Shown piece by piece: positions 25,196 through 38,200 of a stretch of DNA of 64,000 bases. The stretch spans positions 55,079 to 119,078 of the forward strand of contig JABVXU010000146.1 in NCBI GenBank assembly GCA_013365365.1, written 5' to 3'. Under the pieces are notes generated by a model. It was not told where the DNA came from. It did no database searches and worked only from the letters and a program-made list of their open reading frames with translations. Source of the stretch: Cruorifilaria tuberocauda (taxonomy: Eukaryota > Nematoda > Chromadorea > Rhabditida > Onchocercidae). A program made the translations under genes and the position numbers. Numbering within the stretch: position 1 is the first letter of the stretch; every line of letters begins with the position of its first letter.

Positions 25196-25701
25196 GCAAT
25201 AATTAATAGTAATAATAATAAATGATACAAATGATAAAATAAGCATCAATTTGATATAACGATAACGTAAATTATTAACAGTAATGTGAAATTATAAGTT
25301 ATTTTATTCTTTACTTGTGATTTATTGTAATATGTTAGCTATTAATTAAATTATCAAAATCCTCTATGAACAGATTTCAAATTTTACCTATGCCAAACTT
25401 TGTCCTTCAAATTTTTGGAAAAGTTTCCTTTTTTTCCTTTTAATTGCATCAAATTTTGATTGATCAGAAATTTATCGCATTTGCTAATAAAAGCAAAGAA
25501 GTAAATTACATCTTCATCGTAATCATTAATACTACTTATCAATGCCTGAATGCATGATTGCATTAAGTTACTTTTCTTTGTCCTAGGCCAATTACACATT
25601 GCATGTAATTTTAAGTAGATAAGTGAACCGTTAGCTTGTTTTAAGTGAAATTTCGTCAGTCGAAAAACTGTCAGTATTTGAAAACTTTTGCACACTAACA
25701 C
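24123..25701 (-). other. Possible upstream exons of the unassigned gene
   Basis: Three minus-strand segments could belong to the gene at 22745. At 24123-24389 an open frame starts with a hydrophobic, signal-anchor-like stretch (MLMIICSVTLTLTVF). At 24650-24790 a GC-richer block starts with ATG (MSRLTGKVSAACVIECYGMF) but has only a phase 1 donor, which does not fit the next exon. At 25388-25701 an open frame of about 105 codons ends in a phase 2 donor that fits exactly. None has a strong acceptor or a recognised domain, so all are candidates only. Confidence 0.25.
25138..25195. repeat. AAT trinucleotide microsatellite
   Basis: About 58 bases of nearly pure ATA/AAT repeat, continuing imperfectly to about 25222. 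Confidence 0.9.
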
Positions 25702-25932
25702 TAATGATACTAATCTACTAATTAGTCATCACGAAATTACTTTTCATCTAATTAATTAAATAATTTATGCTCTTCAACATTTCGTTTTTAACTCAAATAA
25801 TTTATTTTGCACGCGAACGAATATGAGACGATGGTAGGTTTATTTTTTGATTATTACAGAATACGTGTGTACTATTTTATAATGCAATGAAATGATACAG
25901 TGTTTTCCACGTATTTAATCGGACCATAACTA

Positions 25933-25967
<35 letters not shown>
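25933..25967. repeat. GA microsatellite
   Basis: About 35 bases of GA repeat with one ATAG interruption near the left end. Confidence 0.95.
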
Positions 25968-25969
<2 letters not shown>

Positions 25970-28900
25970 CGAGTTTATAGTTCAAATGTAATATATTTAT
26001 TTAAATTTGAAAAAAACCTTTCACACATATGTCTGTCATTCACCTGTATAATCAAAAAGAGCTAAACGGAAAAAGCAAAGAAAAAGACTTAATGAAATTG
26101 AAAAGGGACGGATGAATATTTCAGTCGCATCTTTCATCACTTCTCATTTATATAATATTATTTTTTACTTTTTAGCTAACGAGAAAGCCGAGAATAAAAT
26201 GAAGCAAATTGCTATTTGTAAATATCATTTTTAGTAACATATGGCGTATATCATTGAATATTTACATCCTTTATTTTTGCATGAATAATCAATGTATGAT
26301 ATCATCTCATTGATTATCTAATCATTTCTTCTTTTATCTTTATTAATACTAGCATGCTTATAGCTATTAATACTAACAGCAACGTCATAGAGCAAACTTC
26401 TATTATTATTATAGTATTGATTACAATTATCACAACTATAGCTGCAAACTAAAAATTCAGCACTGACGCTTCTTAATTTCAAAAATCAAAAAAAAAAAAG
26501 TCTTTTGTTTTTTACCATTCACTTAATTATATATGATCACTTTTAATTTCTTACATAACTAATGGGCTAATAAGAACTAACAAAGAAAAAGCAAAAAAAT
26601 AGGTTGGTTGAGTCAATTGTTTTTATGTGAAAAAACATTTACTAATATCTTGCTTAATTACGTAATCAATGTATTACGCAAAACCGGATGAACAATTCCG
26701 GTAAAAACCAATGATTGCTGTTTTAAATAAAGACTAACAAAAGAAAACATGAAAAGAATAAAAATCTTAGTTAGCTTAGTGTTCCTTCGCATAAAATCTT
26801 TTAGGCAGTAATTCTTTTTTAGAAAAAGAAAAGCTTGGAAAAAATTTTTTTACGACCAAACCAATCATTCATTCCAAAAATAATTGTTTAAAAAAAGAAA
26901 TCATAATTTCAAAAACAAAACAAAAGTAAGAATGATTTTAAGAAAAATAATAAAGTGTGGAGAAAAAGTTGAATTTGATAATAATTATGTTTTTGTCAAT
27001 TCTTGAAATTTGTACAGATATTTGAAATGCTGTCAAAAAGTATGAATGTAAGATGAAAATTGCTTCAACAGTGTGATTTTGTCATTTCTTCTGCTATTAA
27101 CTATTAGCCCTGTTATTCTCTCCCTTCTCTTCGTTTTTTCTTCAAGTTTTGTTTAAGAATAGCTTGGCTTAAAATACTTTTAGGGCGTGTATGCCTAATA
27201 AATCTTTTCATTACTTTCCAAGAATAAATCAATATTGCCATTCTTCAGCATTAAATTGCATTTCCAACTGCAAATATTTTTATAAAATGTGCAATTAAGA
27301 GGCTTTATTAAATCAGAACAATAATTATTGAAATGATGAACACCTTCAGGCGATTCATTACCTATGCATAGAAGATAAATATCGAACAAATCGCTTTTTA
27401 TCATCGTTATCGTTAAGATATTTGCGGTAATAATAAATATTGTAACAATAAATATTGTTTAATAACTTTTTAACTTTACAAAATTTGACATTGCTGAACG
27501 GTGAACAAAAAAGAAATTCCATCTATTCCTTTTCATTTTTGTAAAAGGTTTTATCCATTTCGTTAATTTTAACCTTCAAAAAAGTTATTACTATATTATT
27601 AATATTATCATCATTGTTATTGTCTTTATTACAACTATCATTATTATTGCATTTTATTATTACTAATATTTTTTTTGTATTATTAGTTATTTTTACGTAT
27701 ATTACCTGTTATCAAAATATTGATATTCTCAATATCGTGAAAAATACGATGATTATGAAATACGTTTGTACTTTTAATTAAAAGTAATAAATCAAAGGTA
27801 AGTATTTTACAAAATAATGAGTAATTAAAAGAGTTCAAAAAACTTTAATCAGAATAAAGCGTGATAAGCTTATCATTTCAAATATAAGTATTGAGGAAAA
27901 AAAATTTCAACTGATAAGTAATAATACAAAATATTAATATCCCAAATAACTTTGATTGACAAACTTTATCATTAAAGTGGCAATCAACGCCATAAACTTG
28001 AATGGAAACTAAATAAATTGGATGCTTTGCTTCAATATCGTTAATTTAAAATTTTCCTTTAATCTAATACTATTTTAGATCACGAATTGCAGTATTCTTC
28101 TAACGCACATTTTAACAGTTTTATCACAAGCATGAGAGTTAAAATTGCGAGATTATAACATAACCTAAAATAGTTATAAAAAAATGTTCGAAATTTGCAA
28201 AATATTCAGCTTAATAATATTACGATCCTTTCTGATCTTCACTTCTTATCACATAAGATTCTCATAACTTTGAATTTATTCGTTTTGATAAGATGTAAAT
28301 TAAATTTTTTTTTGAAAGCTAATCTAACGTAATTTTCAATTAATTTAAAAAGAATAGTACGATGCATTCAACTGATTTCTCATTACGAACTGCAATTTCA
28401 TGAAGCACTCATGAAAACTGCTTCAGGAATAACAATATTAAATTTTTGGATATCACTTTCAGAAAACTTAATTCATCCGAGAATTCGACACTTCGAAGTT
28501 CAGGTTAACAAGTGCTTCTTCATCATGAATACCAGAACTATTAAAAATTAAAATTCAAATTTAACAATCGATATTTCAAGCCTAATTAATAATTTGCAAG
28601 TGAGCAAAGATATCATTTAATAATTTAAATATCTCTTAGAATTTTAATTTGAATTTTAAAGAAGAGAATTTTTAGCAGTAAGTCATTAAAAATGTAAAAT
28701 TACTTTTTCTTGTATCAATTGTTTTCGTAAAAGAAACAAATGAAGAAATTAGCATGTTTCCAATAAAAATTTTATTTAAACAGAATTCCAGGCGAAAAAG
28801 AAGAGAAAGATATAAAGAAAGAAGTTTGAGAGGCAGCTAATTTCTACATTTAAATTAGCTTTTAGCATTTAGCTATCAGTTAGCTGCTAAAAATAATTAT

Positions 28901-31900
28901 TCCAAAGTGTTATGAAACAAAAAATACTTTTTCGCTTTTCAAATGCGACATAATGACAGCAGTAGTGGGAGATAATTTTGATATGATAATTGAAGAGAAG
29001 AAGAAATGAGCAACTGTTCATTTACTTAATTAAATTAGATACTTTAAGAATGTATGAAATGTATGGATTGAACTTGAAAAAAAATTATCCAATTTTTTCT
29101 TTTTTTCTCATTTCACTTATAAATTACTTTTAAACGTTATTTTTGCAAGAAAAAAAATCTCTTTTCTCTCTTTCTCTTCTTTTTCTCATTATTATTATCT
29201 CTAAGAGAATTCGACTTTCTAAAATTTCGTTATAACTTAATAACTTGCAAAATTGAAAATTCCAATTCATTTTTTCCCTTTTTTTCCTATAAGTTATTAT
29301 CTATTTCAATTTTTTAATTCGTGATCAATTCATTCAAATATAATTTTCACAGCAAGCAATAATTTATCATAGTTAGACAGTTGTTCGTTTCAAAAAATAT
29401 TGTCAAAGAAAAGAAAAATAAGTTGATAGAAAACTTTATCCTTTTCTTAACAATAAATTCACTTTAAATAATTCCTGCAAAACTTTCATCGTTTTCATTT
29501 TTGAAATTTTCATTGGAAATTTCATTTTGCTAACTGTTATTGAAGATTTTTGGTGAAGTTATCCCAGAAATTTAATTTAATTATAGGCGGTGATATTTCA
29601 ATTCCAACCTTATCAATGCTACTGTTATTGTTCATACTGATAACAACAATGGAATTTAAACTACTTCGACGGTTAATCATCTTCTAGAGAATCGATTTTG
29701 ATAATGATTTTAAAATTTTCAAGTAATCTTTTCATACTACAATAACTAGATAGATTCTAATGCAAACAGTGATAATCATGAAATCAAGAAAATCATAATT
29801 ATATAAGCTTGATGAATATCTTCTTTTTTTCTTCTCAAATTGACGAATGCATGTTCAAATATTACGAGAGTTGACGAAAGTTAAGTAAGATTATGCAAAT
29901 TTCTTTTTTATTACTTGAAATAATTTGATAGCAAAATTTAGAATGTTACAACAAAAGTATAAGATATTTTAAGGATAATTGAAGAATCAAAAATTATTGA
30001 TAAGCAGATGTTCGAAATATCGGAGTTTGCTTTCAAACTCTTAGTTTACTTCATTCGTTCATGGTTATCCTGGTACCAATTAGTACCAGTAAGTATTTTA
30101 ACGATAAGAAACAAATATACATAAGCATGGAAATGTTAAAACTAATCTGTTTTAAAGCATTTAAAATTTTAAAAGAGTAGTGGAAGAAGGATGGATTAAA
30201 TTATTTATTTCAGGCAAAGTAAGCCTTTTTTCTCTCCCTTTAATGACTAAGTAAATTTGATTATAAAGATAAGATTGCTTGAAGCATTAATATTGTCATC
30301 TAATTCCATTCGCAGTTTTCACCATTTTCGGATAAGTTGAAGAAACAAAATCGTTGAGATTGGATATAATCAATTTTAAATTTATTAATTTATCTGTGGG
30401 AAATGAGACTTAGTGGAAATGTAAAATCTACACTGAGAATTATTACAGAATTCATGTTATATCGTAGACGGAATCGAATCGAATCGTAACAAAATGATAA
30501 TTTCAATGAATTAGAAGGAGAAAATCGTGATTTTACTTCTATCGGCTCATTATTACGATCTCTTGTTAAATGAAACATCAAGTTAGTATAATTTAGCTCG
30601 AAAAAATTCGAAAATTTAAAATGAATAAAAAGTTAGTATTTGTTTTCTAAATTCTAAATTCAATATTCAATATAATTCAATATAAGATTTTGATATTCAA
30701 TTTTTTCATTTAAACGCAACATGAAATAACATTTGAATTTTGATTATAATATAATTCATATATGACATAATCTTCTAATAATTATTTTCTTACAATAATT
30801 TAAATATTTCACTTACATTTCAATTTTATTACCCTAAAATTTATACCGTAATTCTATAATATTCCGTAAAAAATTTTTATTTCAGGAAAAAATGAATGCA
30901 TTAATAGAATGGAAAATAATGTTAAATTGAATTTTCGAATTGTTATGTATGGGATTTTAAGTTTGATCATAAAAATGAAATAAGAAATAAACAGCTCAAT
31001 GAGACTTATTGACTACTACCACTTTTCACTAATGGATTTTAAAATGAAAAAGGATAAAGCAAAGAAAGGAAAAATATAGGATTAAATGAAGCTAAAGCAA
31101 AAAAATGAAATTTCGAATAAGCTTCTTTTCCTGATAATTTAACAATTATCTTTTAAATAACTCAAAACTCCCACTTCCGCTTCTTCCTTCATTTCCGTTT
31201 TCAATCTTTTAATTTTTGCTTTTCTTTCAGTCTTTTCTCTTCCTCTCTCTTTCTAGATGCTAAGGCATTTCCGGAAAAGCAAAAAGAAAAAGTAGCTAAC
31301 ATGGATAAATGTTGAAGCGTAAGATTGAAGTATAGAAATTCCAGTCATGCAATTACATTATCATTAAGTCATACGTTTTACGTGGAATTAATAATATAAT
31401 TAATATAGAATAAAATTAATAATGATAAATTCAGAAATTAAATAATATAAATAATTGAATGATAATAATACGTTCATCTAGGACTTTTTTTTTCATATAT
31501 TGATAATGATAAAATAAAATATGACAAAAAATATGTTGATAAAAATGTTTCTTAAAATAATTTAATAAATTACAGGATCATTTCCTTTAACTTTATTACT
31601 TTAGAAGAAATCTGACAGTAACAGAGATAATGCAAAGTTATAATTAATTAATTAAATGAAGTATAGACGTGCGGTTATTGTACATAAGACTGATGAACAA
31701 TATTGCTTTGTAATATAGCGACTCAATTCTTATATATTTTATATCATTGAACACTTTAAATTCAATAAATCAGCAATGAAATTAATTATTCAAATTGTAA
31801 CTTATTCAAAAATTCAAAGAAGTTTTCATCCGATAAATCCTAAATTATGGCAAACTAAAATTCCCATTACTTTAACAATTGCAACTGTAGATGAATTATT

Positions 31901-33784
31901 TAGAATTCGTCTGGAAATTTCATAAACTTGATATAAATTTAAACTTTGATATCTTAAAAAAAAATAAATAATATAAACTTTGATATCTTAAAAAATGATA
32001 AGAAGATTGAAGAATATTGCAAAACCTGACTTCTAAAATTTCATTCTTAAAATATTTGGATTTCTTTTCCTTTCGAGTATTAAATCTCAAAATTTCGTCG
32101 TGATGATAAAAGTTTGATTGGTAGTTACTATCAAAAAAAATTTCATCATAGTATACTGTTAGTATAGGAAAGTGTTAGCTGGAATTTCTGGAAGAAAACC
32201 AGCAAGAATAGACTTATCAATCCTGAAAAATATCGAATAGCTTTTCCGTAATTAAATACTATGGTAATATTGTAAGCTAGTAGGATTCATTTACAGTTTC
32301 TGTGCAATAGCAAATTAATGAATATTTAGTGAATGGAATTTTTGCTATTTTATTAGCATTGATTTTACCGCTTTTATCTTCTTCACTTTTCAGCTTTTTT
32401 TATGATTAACAATGATTTAGAGATGGATAGTTTATCACTGAACGACAATCGAATCATGAAGGATCTTCTCTAATGATAAATCATTGATGTAGTATGATTG
32501 TGAATGTTAACAAGATATTAATATCATTAATTTGAAACATTTGATATGAAATCTTGATTCCATGTATGGAAATAGGACGTTGGAAAGTATAAAGTTGGTA
32601 ATTGAAAAAAAAAAATTAGAGTATCCAAGATATCAGTTAGGCTAAAAGGATAATTGAATAAGGAATGTGATAACCGGAATTCAGAACTCCTTTTTTTTAA
32701 ATAATTGCATATTCCATTATTCTACCAAGATATTGATTAAGCAGTAATTGAAAAGTTTAATCATATTGTAGAAATAAAACTTGGAAGTGCGACAGACATA
32801 TTAAAAATATGAAAGGCATAATAAATTACTGATTGGATGGAAATATTACAGTCCGTTTCTTAGATATTAAAAAATAATTTGATGTTAAGATGCTCACGAG
32901 TGCAATCATTCATACTGATTAGTTGTCTATGTTACAGTGATAAAGATAAAAAACTTCCACTGATACGAAATCGACACTTAAAGTAATCAATTAATCGAGC
33001 AAATTATTGAATAGTTGCTGTAAGTTCTCAGGATATAATCTATTTCTAATTTAATATAATTTTGTTACTTCGATTGTTAAAAGTAAAACATTTTTTTTTT
33101 TCAAAATATTTTATCCATCAAGAAAAAAAAACGATAAAAAACAAAATAAAATCTTAATAATAACTTATTAATATGAATTACGAATATACAATTGAATTAT
33201 TTCAAAAAAAAGAAAGAGAAAAGAAATACACCGGCAATTATAAATAACATAAAATATTCTTTCATAAAACAAAATAATGAATGCACAAATTCTCATGTGA
33301 TTTAAATATAAGCAGTTAATTTATAAAAATGATGCCCTTTAAGTTATGTATCTGCAATCCTATATCTAACCTTTAGTCCGAAAAATCACTGCTTTGAAAG
33401 AAATAAAGCAAAAATCTTAGCAAGTGAAAACAATAAAATATGGTTTGTAAAAAACTGCATGCACACAAGAAGAATATAAGACATTACATGTACGAGGCTT
33501 AAAGTAGTATTTTGCAAAGCTGTATGGTATTCATTCCAAAAAATGCTGATAAACATTACCTGAACAAGTACATTAATAGAATTGAGGGACGGGATAACAA
33601 TCATGTGTACTTTCAACATTATGGTATCTTAAATATTCTACTAAGTCTAAAATATATACAATTTAATCTAATGAACGAAAAATGATTTAATTCACCGCCA
33701 TAAATATCTGAAAGAATACTCATTGGACGGAAGCATTTCAGCAGATTAAAATGAAAGTTCCAAAAAATAAAAGAAAGAATGAAA

Positions 33785-33803
33785 AGAGAAAGAGAGAGAG
33801 AGA
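33785..33803. repeat. Short GA microsatellite
   Basis: About 19 bases of GA-rich repeat in a purine-rich stretch. Confidence 0.7.
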
Positions 33804-35054
33804 ATGATTCTTTCAGGTATTTACTTACGAATTACCTGAATAATCAGTAATAGTAAGGAATAAGCTCAGATGAGAGAATTTTGTGCCCAGAATAATAAAA
33901 TAATACAAATATATATAAATAACCAATCAATAATATAGACAATTTGATGTGACTCATCGACGACAATAAATAATACAACTGACTTCATATTCAAGTTTAA
34001 AACAAATTCAAAAAATTAATAACGAACAATAACATATTTAGAAATTATGATAACAATACAACGATGAATCCAACATCAAAAGTCTTTTTGGGGATTTTTG
34101 AATATCCTCCGTCTTGTCTTTTCATTCTTGAAATTATATTATTTGGAAAAAGGTTATCGAAGCATCAATTATTAAAGATTTCACAGATGCAAAAATATTG
34201 AAAATACAGTATTTGTGCAATACATATATACATACCGGACATATTTAATTCGGAATGTAGTGGAATCAATATGAGCCAATAAGATAGATACCATCAATTT
34301 TTCATTTCCTTCCTGTTCCGCAAGAAATTAGACAACAATTGGGAATGAATTAAGATTAATTCTACGGATCAGACATAACAGATCCCAACACATCCCAGTC
34401 AATTTATTCCTCTTTTCTCCTTCTTCAATTTCAACCTTCCTGTCAGCAGATGAGACTGATCAATAAGTTGGATAAAAAGAAATAAAAATAAAAAAAAAAT
34501 CTATTTTATGTTATAAATATTGAACATAAGAAGTTAAAAATCATAAAACACTTCCCTACTCGAAAACCATAAATTAGCAAGAAAGGAATATATCGATAAT
34601 TTTGTTAAAAATTAAGAATCCGCACAAAAAACATAGTATGTAACTGCTTGACGAAAAACTATTGGGAATTAGCATGATTTCTTAATTTATAAAAAAAAAA
34701 CATCGAAGAAATATTGAAGATAACTTAGCAGTAGATAATCATGCAATAAACCTATGTAAATAAAAAAATCACAATATGATTAATTGACCTATGTAAATGA
34801 AATAAACTTGATCTTTTATCAATTACATGAATAAAACACAAGCCGGTGGAAGAGAAAGAATTAAAAGAAAGGGAAAATGGAGAGATGGACGCACACGAGA
34901 TCACAGACAATGATGGAAATATATTATTACAGATAATAAGCAATACATACAGAACGCATGTGAGGAAAAATTCCAACTATAATTCCAAAATTCTCAGCTG
35001 ACAATAAAAAATATTGAAATAAATAATATTTTCTCACAGATAATGTAGAAAATA

Positions 35055-35060
35055 TTTATT
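35055..35060 (-). terminator. Candidate polyadenylation signal of the Patched gene
   Basis: TTTATT on the plus strand reads AATAAA on the minus strand, about 180 bases beyond the Patched stop codon. Support is motif and spacing only. Confidence 0.35.
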
Positions 35061-35241
35061 ACTTCACCCTTTTTAATCAAAATCATTTTTGCTGTATTTT
35101 ACAACAATAATAAATATGTCCGCATTAGTTTTTTTGAAAGGGAATGTATCGTATCACCATTGAGACACCGAAGAATTTAAATAAGATGAAGCGAGAAAAA
35201 AATGTCATGCAACCAGCTAAAGAAAAAACAGCACTTCAAAT

Positions 35242-38200
35242 TTATGTAATATGAGCACTTGCGGACCGAGCATGACTATTTGGAACTAGTCGTGCTACAC
35301 CCAATGGGCCAACATTGCCGCTTCGTGGCGGTGCTATTAGTAGCATTGTACTGCACTGAATAAAAAGAACTTCAATTTTAACAATATTTAAGAGAGTTTT
35401 TTAACAAAGTTGTAATCCAAAAAAATTAATTGAAATTTCAAAATTCTAAAAATTAGTTGAAAATCAAAGGCTGAAAGAAATAATTTTTCAGTAAAAGATT
35501 TTCAAAAATTTGTTGAAAAAACTAGTACGAGTCTCAGTGATATTAATTATTATATATTGTATGTATATATGTATATATATATATATTATATAGAAATTTA
35601 AATATAATCAATTTGTGACGAAACACATACATTTTCAGACCTAAGAGTAGCGGTATTACTGTCATCTGAACAATTGCGTCGATGTGCTTGTGATTCTTGC
35701 ACTGTTCGTCGTACTTGTAGATGTAACGGTGGCGGAGGAGACAAACGATAACTTCCATCCAACGGTTCAATCTGGAAATGATAAAAATTTCAAAAAAGCA
35801 TTGTCATTCTTCTGCATTTTCTCAAATGGTTTCGTTCTATTATCCTTCGACAATAACTTATAGAGTTTAAATGGGTGAGAAAAGTAATTATTGTATATTC
35901 ATCCTCACAGTTCAAAAATGAGATATATCAAAAGAAAATTTTTAAGTAAATTAAAACAAAGTAATGGTTTTCAGTTCTACTCATTTGATGAATAGTATAA
36001 TTAAATCAAGAGATCTGACATAATAATAACCTCGCATGGTGGTCCAATAAGTGACAGTAAAACTGGCAGTAAAGCAAGACCATTGATAATACCAATAAAA
36101 ATCAATGCTGACATTACTACGAAAAAATATTTCACAACAAATTCAAATTCCGAAAAAGCAAGCATAATAATCCCAAGTAATGTCGAAAAAGCACCATGGA
36201 TAACAGGAACAAAAACACGATCGATACACAATGCCATTCGGTCATTTCGAGTTCCAAGCGACGTCAAAAATGCTAGCACAACATGTGCTGTAAATTCTAC
36301 TCCTATAAAAATGTGCTGTTAAATACTATTTTAACCAGATCAAAAATAAAATTTAGTCCATTTAACTCAGTTCATTTCCATCATTATATGATCATTTTAT
36401 CATTAAAAATTGCGAAACTAAATAAAAATCTCACTAATCCAATTAGTTCACTTCTGAAATTAAAATTAATTATCCCCAATTCTGGATCCTTAACTATTAC
36501 TAAAATTAAACTATAAAAATTATAGAGGACTCACCAATACCGACGGCAGTGATTACTGTTACAGCTGAGATAGGATTCAACTTGATACCAGCCAAACCAA
36601 GGAAACCGGTGAGCTCAATGGTCATCAATAATAAAATTATCAAAATAATACCTGAAACAACTATTATAGTGCGTATATGAAAATCCGATTAGAAGAAATT
36701 TCTCTCAGAATTATAAAAAAGAATCAGAGAAAAAATTATGCAGCGAAATTTGGATAAATCACTAATTAAAAAAATGAAAATTTACTAACCGGCAGCCCAT
36801 GGGTTACATATAATAATAGAGATCACACAAAATACAGCAAATGCTATTACACAAATAGCTTGGAAAAGATTAGTGCTCAAATGTAAATATTGTTCCCAAA
36901 ATGTAAATGCAACTCCAGCTGGGAAATTTGGTAAACCATTAGCACTAAATTCATCACAAATAGTACGAATCTCCTAAAAAATCCTTTTTTGATTCAATAT
37001 AATTAATTTATATTTAACCAATAAAAAATGAATCATAACATCCGAAAAAAAACGAACTAACTTAATCTAAATGTTATGAAAATGTTTCGTACAAAAGCTA
37101 AGACTTAAAGGAAAAAATGAAAGATAGAAAGATAAAAGCTTAAAAATTGAAAAGATAGCTAACTTTAATCATTTCGATGATAACCGGCGTACTAGACAAA
37201 TTTGTAAGATAAAAAGGTATTTGGCTGTATTCGAATGGACCTGCTGGTGGTACCAAACGTGTTGTTTTATCTTCGATTGTCCATTCCGGTGGTGAAGGGA
37301 TAAAGGAAGCTAATGAAACGTGATACATAATTTTATCAGAATTATACCAGGCTGTTAAATAATTGTAAAAACTTTCCATGTTAATTGTTCCACTTTCATC
37401 TACAAAACGTATCCTTCCAATCTGAAAATATAATGCACCTTGAAAATATCGCAAAATTTTCCCATTAATTTGCCCAGTTTTAACTATTTAAAAATACTGT
37501 CTAAAATATAACTAAAAAATACCTTTAACTGAACTATTTCACGACACGAATGATAAGCTTCTCCAAAAAATTGGTTTGAGCCGCATCTAATGTTGATGAT
37601 TTGAAAAGATACTTACACGACCGGTACAATTGTACATATATCCATAGCTACATGCCAATCGATAAGCGATATTGACATCAGTTGGCAATTTTTCGGTTTT
37701 TCCCATGAAATCAGTTTCTTCACCAACGACTGTACCCGTTGATGAATCAATCTTTAAGAAAACATTCGTAGTCATTAATTTGAAGAATTAAAAGGTACAC
37801 ATATATATATATACACACATGACAGATGAATTAAAATAAATTTTTAGAACAAGTTTAAAAACTGAATATCAGTTTTGAGTAAAATTCCGAAAATTTACCA
37901 AACCATCAGCTACTGCTTGATCCAACTTCTGCTGCAAATTTCTCAGCCAAATCCTCAACAGTGATAACCAATATTTCTCGCTTGGTTCCTTTTCACTGTT
38001 TTTCATGACAAAAGGAGAATTGCCTAAAACTAGTGTGTAACAGAATAGAAAAGTGGATAAGTGGACATGAAGAGTATACTGTAATGCTTATATTATGCTA
38101 CTATCCAAAACATTAAAATTGCATTGCTGATTAGAAAAGGATGAAAGTATGTTCAATCCATATGTAACGAATATAGATGAATGTCGAAGCGCTAAAATAC

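Larger units (their letters stand above)
25702..35054. other. Gene-poor AT-rich region
   Basis: About 9.3 kb in which no exon chain was found. Small minus-strand open frames at 27195-27404, 30390-30581, 33386-33619 and 34752-34976 show no family resemblance; the first has several cysteines and the second is somewhat GC-richer, but neither has convincing splice partners. The region holds GA and AT simple repeats, a dyad ACCGGA...TCCGGT at 26682-26701 and a short tandem duplication (AACTTTGATATCTTAAAAAA) near 31942-31995. It may include distal regulatory sequence or long introns of the gene at 22745. Confidence 0.5.

Noticed and set aside
27195..27404. 69-codon minus-strand open frame with several cysteines
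   Set aside because: No partner exon or recognised family; a single candidate acceptor inside it does not extend to a consistent model.
30390..30581. 63-codon minus-strand open frame starting MMFHLTRDRNNEP
   Set aside because: Looks mildly coding-like, but no downstream exon with matching phase was found.
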